19,036 bases of DNA from JBOGFC01 sp050742155. Its GTDB lineage: Bacteria > Actinomycetota > Acidimicrobiia > Spongiisociales > JALYHC01. The stretch spans positions 1-19,036 of the forward strand of contig JBOGFC010000084.1 of the NCBI GenBank assembly GCA_050742155.1, in the 5' to 3' direction. The position numbers were made by a program, and so were the translations under genes. Positions within the stretch are counted from its first letter, which is position 1, and every line of letters starts with the position of its first letter. Of this stretch, positions 12,984 to 19,036 are shown piece after piece. Under the pieces are notes generated by a model that saw nothing but the letters and a program-made list of their open reading frames with translations, did not search any database and was not told where the DNA came from.

Positions 12984-13654
12984 CCGCCACCTTCTGGCAG
13001 CAGGCGCTGACGATCGCCGGCAAGGACCTGAGAGTGGAGTGGCGCGCCGCGGAGGTGCTCTACATCACCGTCCCCTTCGGGGCGGTGGCGCTGCTGCTGG
13101 TGCCGCTGGCCCTCGGGCCGGAGACCCAGCTTTTGGCACGGGTCGGCCCGGGGATGTATTGGGCGGTGGTGCTCCTCTTCGGGATGCTGGTCACGCTGCG
13201 CCAGACCTCGATCGATGGTCCGGCCCAGCAGGACCTGCTCGCCATGCTCGGCCTGGAGCCCGCCGCTCGCTTCGCCGGCCGGGCAGTGGCCAGCGGCGTG
13301 CTCCTCCTGGCCTTCGAGGTGTCACTGGCCCCGGTGGCGCTGATCCTCTACAACTTCGGTCTGGCAGGCTGGCAATGGCTCGCCCTGGTGGCCCCCCTGC
13401 TGGCGGCCGGGCTGGCCATGCTGGGCACCCTGGCCGGGTCCCTCACCGCCAACCTCCGCGTGCGGGCCGCCCTGGCACCGCTGCTGGTGGCCCCGCTGGG
13501 GGCGCCGCTCCTGCTCGCCGCCACAGCCTCGCTGGAAGGCTTGCGCTTCGGGCGCGATATCCTTCCCTGGGTGCTCCTCCTGGTCACCTTCGACCTCATC
13601 CTGGCCGTGGGCGGGGTGTGGAGCGCCCGCCCGCTGGAGGAGGGCTCCCGATGA
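12980..13654 (+). CDS. ccmB: Heme exporter membrane protein CcmB
   Basis: A 224-residue inner-membrane permease subunit with about six hydrophobic segments, the standard length for CcmB. The N-terminus AGKDLRVEWRAAEVLYITVPFGAVALLLVPLAL is the family's conserved entry helix with the E-R/W-R pattern after the amphipathic start; later segments include YWAVVLLFGMLVTLRQTSIDG and LALVAPLLAAGLAMLGTLAGSLTANLR. It partners CcmA in the ABC-type complex with CcmC and CcmD. The ATG overlaps the ccmA stop and the TGA overlaps the ccmC ATG, so translation is tightly coupled. Confidence 0.93.
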   Translation: MTATFWQQALTIAGKDLRVEWRAAEVLYITVPFGAVALLLVPLALGPETQLLARVGPGMYWAVVLLFGMLVTLRQTSIDGPAQQDLLAMLGLEPAARFAGRAVASGVLLLAFEVSLAPVALILYNFGLAGWQWLALVAPLLAAGLAMLGTLAGSLTANLRVRAALAPLLVAPLGAPLLLAATASLEGLRFGRDILPWVLLLVTFDLILAVGGVWSARPLEEGSR

Positions 13655-14379
13655 GCGAGAGGCGGCTGTGGCCGGAGGCCCTGGCCATCCTGGCCCTGGG
13701 GGCCGCCTTCGTCCTCGCCATGACCGCCCCGCCCGACGAGCTGCAAGGCAACCTGCAGCGGATCATGTACGTGCACGTGCCCAGCGCGGTGATGGCCCAG
13801 TACGTCAGCTTCGGGATCACTGCTCTGGCCAGCATCGTCTGGCTGCTGCGGCGCCGTCCTCGCTGGGACCTGCTGGCCGCCTCCTCGGCGGAGGTGGGGG
13901 TCTTCTTCACCGGGCTCACCCTGGCCACCGGCATGATCTGGGGGAAGCCGGTGTGGGGGGTGTGGTGGACCTGGGATCCCCGGCTGGTGCTCACCGCCTT
14001 GCTCTTCTTCGTCTACCTCGGCTACCTCAGCCTGCGCCGGGCCGTCGACGACCCCGAGGCGCGGGCCAAGCGATCGGCGGTCCTGGGGATCGTGGCCTAC
14101 GCCCTGGTTCCTCTCAACCACCTCTCGGTGACCCTGTGGCGCACTCTTCATCAGGGCCCCACCATCCTCCAGCCGGAGCGGCCCTCCCTCGACCCACCCA
14201 TGTTGGTGGCCCTGCTGGCCGGCTTCGCAGCCTTTCTCACGCTCTACGCGGCCCTGGTCCGGCGCCGCTACCAGCTGGCCCGGGCCGAGGCGGTCCTCGA
14301 AGAACGGCTGGTGGAACGACCCTTGGCCGGGGCGGCCGTCGGTCCTCCACAGCTCGACTGGGTGGCGGAACGTGACTGA
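13651..14379 (+). CDS. ccmC: Heme-handling protein CcmC
   Basis: A 242-residue six-helix membrane protein that presents heme to CcmE. The periplasmic WWD-type heme motif is GKPVWGVWWTWDPRLVL. The two external His ligands are in MYVHVPSAVMAQYVSF and VPLNHLSVTLWRTLHQGP. The C-terminus is longer and more polar than usual (from about residue 215: ARAEAVLEERLVERPLAGAAVG and onward). The ATG overlaps the ccmB stop (ATGA) and its TGA lies inside the ccmD start (GTGACTGA). Confidence 0.95.
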   Translation: MSERRLWPEALAILALGAAFVLAMTAPPDELQGNLQRIMYVHVPSAVMAQYVSFGITALASIVWLLRRRPRWDLLAASSAEVGVFFTGLTLATGMIWGKPVWGVWWTWDPRLVLTALLFFVYLGYLSLRRAVDDPEARAKRSAVLGIVAYALVPLNHLSVTLWRTLHQGPTILQPERPSLDPPMLVALLAGFAAFLTLYAALVRRRYQLARAEAVLEERLVERPLAGAAVGPPQLDWVAERD

Positions 14380-14494
14380 GTGGGGCTGGGTCACCTTCGC
14401 CTACCTGGTGGCTTACGGGGGCATCGCCCTCTACCTGGCCAGCCTCCACCAGCGGCTGCGGCGCGCCCGCCGCCGGCTGGAGAAGGAGCAGTGA
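14372..14494 (+). CDS. ccmD: Small heme-exporter subunit CcmD
   Basis: A 40-residue protein easily missed by length cut-offs. VTEWGWVTFAYLVAYGGIALYLASLHQRL forms one membrane helix preceded by a Trp-rich N-terminus and followed by a very basic tail (RRARRRLEKEQ). That topology, with a conserved-looking Tyr in the helix and a basic cytosolic tail, matches CcmD, which stabilises the CcmABC-CcmE complex and helps CcmE release. It begins with GTG overlapping the ccmC stop by eight bases and sits in the canonical position between ccmC and ccmE. Primary sequence is poorly conserved in this family, so the call rests on topology and position. Confidence 0.83.
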   Translation: MTEWGWVTFAYLVAYGGIALYLASLHQRLRRARRRLEKEQ

Positions 14495-14585
14495 GGTCGG
14501 TACGAGCGAACCTAAGGCTTGGCTGTACCGCCGCGGTGCACTATTGCCTTGAGTTTGACGCCGCCGAGGTGAGGAGCGAGGGCCG
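14495..14585 (+). other. Gap between ccmD and ccmE
   Basis: The only sizeable gap in the ccm operon (91 bases) and locally less GC-rich. It holds GAGGAGCGAGGG before the ccmE GTG as ribosome-binding region. TTGGCT (14519-14524) with TATTGC 17 bases later faintly resembles a promoter but lacks the T at the last -10 position. No hairpin strong enough to call a terminator was seen. Confidence 0.3.
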
Positions 14586-15005
14586 GTGAGGCACAAGGCC
14601 TTCCTCATCCCGGCCATCGGCGTGGCCCTGGTGCTGCTGGGTGTCCTCTACTTCGGGAACCTCAACCGCAATCTCATCTACTACTTGACCCCCACCGAGG
14701 CGGTGGCCAGCCGGGCCGAGTTCCCCGACGGCCGACGGCTGCGCCTGGGAGGGCTGGTCATGGAAGGAAGCGTCGCGGCGACCGCCGACGGGGTGCGGTT
14801 CGAGGTCGGCGACGAACGGACCACCGTCGCCGTGCTGCACCTTCAGGTGCCTCAGCAGCTCTTTCGGGAAGGGATCGGGGTGGTGGTGGAGGGATCCTGG
14901 CAGGGAGGGCGCTTCGTCTCCACCAACATGATGGTCCGCCACGACGAGGAATACCGGGCCCCGCAAGGCGAGGGCCCTTACCGCCCGCCCGACCGGTCCC
15001 CGTGA
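14586..15005 (+). CDS. ccmE: Heme chaperone CcmE
   Basis: A 139-residue protein with an N-terminal membrane anchor (about residues 5-23) and a periplasmic OB-fold. The heme-attachment motif is VRHDEEY, with His119 and Tyr123 (HxxxY), the classical covalent heme site rather than the CxxxY variant of some bacteria and archaea. Other family features are LTPTEAV, LRLGGLVMEGSV and VVVEGSWQGGRFVSTNMMVRHDE. It carries heme from CcmC to CcmF. The GTG start has GAGGAGCGAGGG upstream. The stop overlaps the ccmF start (GTGA). Confidence 0.95.
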   Translation: MRHKAFLIPAIGVALVLLGVLYFGNLNRNLIYYLTPTEAVASRAEFPDGRRLRLGGLVMEGSVAATADGVRFEVGDERTTVAVLHLQVPQQLFREGIGVVVEGSWQGGRFVSTNMMVRHDEEYRAPQGEGPYRPPDRSP

Positions 15006-16939
15006 TCGCCTTCCTGGGCTATGGAGGCATCCTGGTGGCGCTGGGCTCGGCGGGCTGGCTGGTGGTCCAGGGCCTGCGGGCGCAACGTGATGCCCAGCGG
15101 GTGGAAAGGCTGCAGCTCTCCGGCCCGGTGCTGGGCCTGCTGGGCGGGGCGGCGGTCGCCATGGGCGCCCTGGAGCTGGGCCTCCTGGCCGATGACTTCT
15201 CGATCGAGTACGTGGCTCGCCATCACGCACGGGCGACCCCTCTCCTCTATACGATCGCCACCGGCTGGGCGGCCCTGGAGGGCAGCATCGTGCTGTGGGG
15301 GCTGGTGCTGGCCGGCTACACCTACGCGGTCTACCGCCGGGTGGAGGACGGCGACCGCCTCGGTACGGGGGCGCTGGCGGTGATGGCGATGGTGGCGGTG
15401 TTCTTCTTCGCCTTGATGGCCACCGTGGCCAACCCGTTCCGGTTGCTGGAGGTGGCACCGCCGGACGGCCCCGGTCCCAACCCCCTCTTGCAGAACCACA
15501 TCCTCATGGCCATCCACCCGCCCCTGCTCTACCTGGGCTTCGTGGGCTTCACGGTCCCCTTCGCCTTCGCCATCTCCGCCCTCTTGATGGGCGACGACCG
15601 GGGGCGCTGGCTGCGCCGCACCCGCCGGGCCGCCCTGGTGGCCTGGACCTTCCTCACCGCCGGGATCGCCCTGGGCGCCTGGTGGTCCTATGAGGTCTTG
15701 GGTTGGGGCGGGTTCTGGGCCTGGGATCCGGTCGAGAATGCCTCCTTCATTCCCTGGCTGGTAGGAACCGCCTTCATCCACTCCTCGGTGGTCCAGGCCC
15801 GCCGGGGGATGCTCCAGGCCTGGAACGTGGCGTTGGTCATCTCCACCTTCGCCCTCACCATCCTGGGCACCTTCCTCACCCGCTCGGGGGTGGTGGCCTC
15901 GGTGCACAGCTTCACCCAATCGCTGATCGGCCCGCTCTTCCTGGCGTTCCTGCTGCTGGTGGTGGTCGGCTCCTTCGGCCTCTTCGCCCTGCGGGCCCAC
16001 CTGGTGGCCTCCTCTCCGCGCCTCGAGTCCCTGGCCGGGCGGGAAGGCGTGTTCCTCTTCAACAACCTGTTGCTGGCGGTGTTCGCCTTCACCGTGCTGA
16101 CCGGGACCATCTACCCGATCCTGGTGGAGGCCTGGAGCGGGGCACAGCTCTCGGTGGGCCGCCCCTTCTTCGACCGGACGGCCGTGCCGCTCTCGTTCGC
16201 CTTGCTGCTGGCGATGGGGGTGGGGCCGGTCACTCCCTACGGGAGGGCCCGGCCGGAGGTGGTCTGGGAGCGGGTCCGCACCCCGCTGCGAATCGCCCTC
16301 GGGGCTGGGGCGGCACTGGTGCTGATCGGGGTGCGAGTTCCCTACCTGGTGCTGACGGTGATGCTGGCCGCCTTCGTGGTGGCCACCATCGGGCGGGCTC
16401 TCTGGGTGGCCTCGGCCAAGTCCCCGGTCCTCCGGGTGCTCCGCTCCGATCCCGGCTACTGGGGGGGACAGATCTCCCATGTCGGGGTGGTGCTGGTGGC
16501 GGTGGCCATCGCCCTGTCGGGCAACCTGGCGGGCCGGGAGACCGTCACGCTGGCGCCCGGTCAGTCCACCTCCTTCGCCGGGTACCGGTTGACCTACCAG
16601 GCGCCCTTCTTCCGCCAGGAGCCCAACCGGGTAGTGACCGGCGCCCGAGTGGAGCTGCAACGGGGCGATCGCGTGGTGGCCGTGCTGGAGCCTCGCTTCA
16701 ACGAGTACCCCTCCCAGGTGCAGCCGGTCTCCACTCCGGCGGTCCATACCGGCTGGCGGGGGGACGTCTACCTGAGCCTGCGCTCCTTCTCCTCGGAGCA
16801 GGTGACCTTCAGCCTGCAAGCCTTTCCCCTGATGTACCTGCTGTGGACAGGAGGGCTGATCGCCGCCGCCGGCGGGGCCTGGGGATGGCTGGGCGGCCGG
16901 CGAGAAAGGGCGCCGGTCCTCGAGCTCGAACGTGTCTAA
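15002..16939 (+). CDS. ccmF: Cytochrome c heme lyase subunit CcmF
   Basis: A 645-residue polytopic membrane protein that attaches heme to the CxxCH of apocytochromes, taking it from CcmE. The WWD domain is ALGAWWSYEVLGWGGFWAWDPVENASFIPWL (about residues 222-252). Conserved His-bearing segments include YVARHHARATPLLYTIATGWAALEGSIVLW and NHILMAIHPPLLYLGFVGFTVPFAFA. FLTRSGVVASVHSF follows the WWD domain. The periplasmic C-terminal domain (about residues 500-610) precedes the last helix. The length is standard. GTG start overlaps the ccmE stop by four bases; its TAA lies in the start of the next gene. Confidence 0.96.
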   Translation: MIAFLGYGGILVALGSAGWLVVQGLRAQRDAQRVERLQLSGPVLGLLGGAAVAMGALELGLLADDFSIEYVARHHARATPLLYTIATGWAALEGSIVLWGLVLAGYTYAVYRRVEDGDRLGTGALAVMAMVAVFFFALMATVANPFRLLEVAPPDGPGPNPLLQNHILMAIHPPLLYLGFVGFTVPFAFAISALLMGDDRGRWLRRTRRAALVAWTFLTAGIALGAWWSYEVLGWGGFWAWDPVENASFIPWLVGTAFIHSSVVQARRGMLQAWNVALVISTFALTILGTFLTRSGVVASVHSFTQSLIGPLFLAFLLLVVVGSFGLFALRAHLVASSPRLESLAGREGVFLFNNLLLAVFAFTVLTGTIYPILVEAWSGAQLSVGRPFFDRTAVPLSFALLLAMGVGPVTPYGRARPEVVWERVRTPLRIALGAGAALVLIGVRVPYLVLTVMLAAFVVATIGRALWVASAKSPVLRVLRSDPGYWGGQISHVGVVLVAVAIALSGNLAGRETVTLAPGQSTSFAGYRLTYQAPFFRQEPNRVVTGARVELQRGDRVVAVLEPRFNEYPSQVQPVSTPAVHTGWRGDVYLSLRSFSSEQVTFSLQAFPLMYLLWTGGLIAAAGGAWGWLGGRRERAPVLELERV

Positions 16940-17891
16940 GGGCCTCCGCCGCTGGCTGGTCTGGGGACTGACCGGGTTGCTGGCCACGGTGGTGATGGTC
17001 GGCCTCGTCACCGCTCCACTCCCAGCACCCGACCGGGCCGAGTCTCTGGCTACCCGGATCCGTTGTCCGGTCTGCCAGGGCGAGTCGGTGGCCGACTCGC
17101 CCTCCGAGATCGCCGTGGCCATGCGAGCGATCATTGCCGAGCAGGTCGCCCAGGGGAGAAGCGACCAAGAGATCCTCGACTTCTTCGCAGCCAAGTACGG
17201 GCAGTGGGTGCTGTTGGATACCCCGCCCCGGGGCCGCACCCTGCTTCTCTGGGTGTTACCGGGCCTGGCCCTCCTGGTCGGTGGAGCGCTCGTGGTGAGC
17301 CGGCAGGCCTCCCTCCCCCTCCGGCAGTGGGTCGATCCCCGCCGGCGGGCGACGGCCGGGACCCTGGCCCTGCTGGTCGCCTTCGGGGGGGTGGCTGTCT
17401 TCGCCGCCCGCTCGCTGACCTCTCGACCCGAGGGGGGCTTCGTCACCGGCAACGCGGCCCGAGACCTCTCCACGGTCACCAACCAGGAGATGGAGGAGGT
17501 GCTGGCGGCCAATCCCGACGTGGTGGGCATGCGTCTGGCTCTCGCCAACCGCTACTTCGAGGCGGGAGAGTTCTCCGCCGCCGTTGGCCACTATCTGGAG
17601 GTGCTGGACCTCCAACCCGGAAATCCCGAGGCTCTGGCCCGGCTCGGCTGGATGGCCTACCTCGCCGGGGAGGCGGAGACCGCCGCCGGGTACGAGGAAC
17701 GGGCCCTGGAGTTCGCGCCCGGATACCCCGAAGCCACCTGGTTCCTGGCCAACATCCGCCTCTATGGCCTGGACGACCCGGCGGGGGCCGTTCCGCTCCT
17801 CGAGGAGCTGGCCGCCCTGCCCGACCTGCCTGCAGACGTGCGCAGGGAGGTCGAGGCCCGCCTCATCGAGGCCCGGACGGCGGGGGGATGA
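16932..17891 (+). CDS. ccmH: CcmH domain fused to CcmI-like TPR domain
   Basis: A 319-residue protein. After a first membrane helix (about 8-27) comes the CcmH/CycL/NrfF domain with the redox motif IRCPVCQGESVADSPSEIA (Cys45, Cys48) and the helical EILDFFAAKYGQWVLLDTPP. Two more membrane helices follow (about 102-120 and 138-157). The C-terminal periplasmic part (from about 185) has TPR-like units: ALANRYFEAGEFSAAVGHYLEVLDLQPGNPEALARLGWMAYLAGEAETAAGYEERALEFAPGYPEATWF. TPRs in CcmI bind the apocytochrome C-terminus, so this gene joins thiol reduction and apocytochrome delivery, as in the fused CcmH of some enterobacteria. GTG overlaps ccmF by eight bases. Confidence 0.92.
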   Translation: MSKGLRRWLVWGLTGLLATVVMVGLVTAPLPAPDRAESLATRIRCPVCQGESVADSPSEIAVAMRAIIAEQVAQGRSDQEILDFFAAKYGQWVLLDTPPRGRTLLLWVLPGLALLVGGALVVSRQASLPLRQWVDPRRRATAGTLALLVAFGGVAVFAARSLTSRPEGGFVTGNAARDLSTVTNQEMEEVLAANPDVVGMRLALANRYFEAGEFSAAVGHYLEVLDLQPGNPEALARLGWMAYLAGEAETAAGYEERALEFAPGYPEATWFLANIRLYGLDDPAGAVPLLEELAALPDLPADVRREVEARLIEARTAGG

Positions 17892-18466
17892 ACGGCGTCC
17901 GCTGGGCGGCCTTCGCCGTGGTCCTGGTGGCTGTCCTGCTGGCCTTCGCCTTCTCCGCTCGCTTCGGCACCGACCCCAGCCTGGTCGCCTCGCCCCTCAT
18001 CGGGCAGGAGGCTCCCAACCTCACCCTTCCTTACCTGGAGCAGCCTGGCTCCCTCGACTTGGCCGAGCTCCGCGGCGAGGTCGTGGTCAACTTCTGGGCT
18101 TCCTGGTGCCTGGAGTGCCGGCTGGAGCACCCTGCCCTGGTCGCGGTCGCCGACCGCTACGAGGAATCCGGGGTGCGGATGGTCGGGGTGGTCTTCAACG
18201 ACCCCCCCGACCAGGCATCGGCCATGCTCGACGAGCTGGGCCGCGGCTACGCCTACGTCACCGATCCCGGTTCCAAGGCGGCCATCGAGTTCGGGGTGTT
18301 CGGGGTTCCAGAGACCTTCTTCATCGACCGTGAGGGTGTCATCGTCGCCAAGGTGACCGGTCCCACCACCGAGGAGCTGCTCTCCTCCACCCTCGACCAG
18401 ATCCTGTTGGGACGGCGGCCCGGGGCCCGCACCACCGGGACGGTGCAGTCCGACCCGGACCAGTGA
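17888..18466 (+). CDS. ccmG: Thiol:disulfide oxidoreductase CcmG (DsbE/ResA type)
   Basis: A 192-residue membrane-anchored thioredoxin-fold protein. An N-terminal helix (about 5-23) anchors it outside the membrane. The domain starts IGQEAPNLTLPYLEQPGSLDLAELRGEVVVNFWASWCLECRLEHP, with the redox pair Cys74-Cys77 in WCLEC. The GVPETFFIDREG block is the cis-Pro signature that marks CcmG/DsbE. It keeps the apocytochrome CxxCH reduced together with CcmH. No CcdA/DsbD electron donor is in the window. The ATG overlaps the ccmH stop, and the TGA is two bases from the stop of the convergent YibE/F gene, so no separate operon terminator fits there. Confidence 0.94.
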   Translation: MNGVRWAAFAVVLVAVLLAFAFSARFGTDPSLVASPLIGQEAPNLTLPYLEQPGSLDLAELRGEVVVNFWASWCLECRLEHPALVAVADRYEESGVRMVGVVFNDPPDQASAMLDELGRGYAYVTDPGSKAAIEFGVFGVPETFFIDREGVIVAKVTGPTTEELLSSTLDQILLGRRPGARTTGTVQSDPDQ

Positions 18467-18468
18467 TT

Positions 18469-18969
18469 TCAGCCTGAGCGTGTCGGCTCGGGAGAGGGAG
18501 CGAGGCGCACCGCCGGCCAGGTGGTGATGGGCACGCACGCCACCAACCCGATGCTTCCTACCAGTGTGCGCAGGATCTCGGTGCTCACGGCTTCACTGTT
18601 GGCAACGATCCCGAGCGGTTGCTCGGTGAGCACGAAGAGCACCAGGAGGGGCATCGACGCTCCGGCATACGCCAGCGCCAGCGTATTGACCGTCGACGCC
18701 ACATGGTCCCGTCCGATCCGCAGCCCGGCCCGGAACAGCTGGCCATGCTGCATCGTCGGAGCCGCCGCCCGCAGCTCCCACACGGCCGATGCCTGGGTGA
18801 CCGTCACGTCGTCGATCGCCCCCAGGGCACCGAGGACCACCCCGCTCAGGACGAGCCCCCGGATATCGAGCTGCCCGGGCACCAGCGTCAGACTCGACTT
18901 TGGCGGCCCCTTGGCGTAACCCCTGGTGGGAGGGAGCGCGCCTGAGGGTGTTTCCCCTACATCGGTCAC
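18469..18969 (-). CDS. YibE/F-family membrane protein, C-terminal part only
   Basis: The C-terminal region of a YibE/F protein: LDIRGLVLSGVVLGALGAIDDVTVTQASAVWEL, LRIGRDHVASTVNTLALAYAGASMPLLVLFVL, then EILRTLVGSIGLVACVPITTWPAVRLA. Full-length family members are around 400 residues with several earlier membrane helices. Here the frame stays open to the right edge, but the roughly 55 residues before LDIRGL are Pro/Thr-rich and not membrane-like, and the other minus-strand frames there show no helices either. So the N-terminal half is missing or displaced: truncation, recombination, or an assembly join. GTG at 18969 is simply the first plausible start. The function of YibE/F proteins is unknown. 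Convergent with ccmG, two bases apart. Confidence 0.7.
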   Translation of the reverse strand: MTDVGETPSGALPPTRGYAKGPPKSSLTLVPGQLDIRGLVLSGVVLGALGAIDDVTVTQASAVWELRAAAPTMQHGQLFRAGLRIGRDHVASTVNTLALAYAGASMPLLVLFVLTEQPLGIVANSEAVSTEILRTLVGSIGLVACVPITTWPAVRLAPSPEPTRSG

Positions 18970-19036
18970 TGTGAGCGCTGGTGGGGTTACTGGAGGTGGG
19001 CGCGTTGCCAGGGTCGGGTGTCGACCCCGAGGGCTC

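Noticed and set aside
14519..14541. Internal promoter before ccmE
   Set aside because: TTGGCT and TATTGC are weak matches and the -10 lacks its last T; one operon from ccmA is simpler.
14978..17548. An 856-codon minus-strand open frame opposite ccmF and ccmH
   Set aside because: The translation is low-complexity (Gly/Gln/His/Arg-rich), has no domain, and lies antisense to well-conserved Ccm genes; long antisense frames are expected in very GC-rich DNA.

Overview
This is a very GC-rich, gene-dense window with almost no intergenic DNA. No stretch over 300 bases lacks a gene; the longest gaps are 118, 113 and 91 bases. I read it as chromosomal DNA of an actinomycete-like bacterium (Actinomycetota, possibly a deep-branching class). 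The reasons are: (1) the conserved actinobacterial trio of an MSMEG_4193-type phosphatase, a DUF3090 protein and an SCO1664-type kinase-like protein; (2) a DEDDh exonuclease/GIY-YIG fusion of the mycobacterial type behind a Gram-positive/actinobacterial LexA box; (3) a DUF5667 protein beside an ECF sigma factor; (4) many GTG/TTG starts and several -10 boxes placed for leaderless mRNAs. No RNA genes, insertion sequences or CRISPR arrays were seen.

Layout. 41-499 (-): CHRD-domain lipoprotein. 618-1929 (+): DUF5667 membrane protein overlapping an ECF sigma factor gene. 2005-3080 (+): SpoU/TrmH RNA methyltransferase coupled to a small cupin. 6478-3074 (-): class I methyltransferase, secreted LVIVD/PA-domain protein, DsbA-like protein and a 69-residue zinc-ribbon protein. 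6538-8155 (+): DEDDh exonuclease/GIY-YIG protein with a one-base frameshift and an SOS-type promoter. 8217-9173 (-): YihY/BrkB membrane protein, divergent from nagA (9212-10354, +). 12246-10333 (-): the phosphatase/DUF3090/SCO1664 cluster. 12285-18466 (+): a complete System I cytochrome c maturation operon, ccmA-B-C-D-E-F-(H+I)-G. 18469 to the right edge (-): C-terminal part of a YibE/F membrane protein.

How the genes work together. The Ccm operon is the clearest functional unit. CcmABCD load and release heme on the chaperone CcmE, CcmF with the CcmH domain performs ligation, and CcmG and CcmH handle apocytochrome thiols; the TPR part of the CcmH fusion replaces CcmI. The phosphatase cluster is a known conserved actinobacterial neighbourhood of unknown pathway. 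The sigma factor and its membrane-anchored neighbour look like a sigma/anti-sigma pair, with a possible ECF-type promoter in front of the divergent CHRD lipoprotein.

Beyond the genes, two families of small palindromic elements recur at gene ends. Family A (about 1944-2004, 11038-11100, 12930-12975) is built on CCCTC(C)n/G(n)GAGGG. It supplies Shine-Dalgarno sequences to two genes and adds low-complexity residues to two proteins. Family B (3861-3892, 8152-8210) has GTAG-GGG-Y-CGCC arms, and its TAG serves as the stop codon of the adjoining gene. The best single regulatory observation is the LexA box inside the promoter of the exonuclease/GIY-YIG gene.
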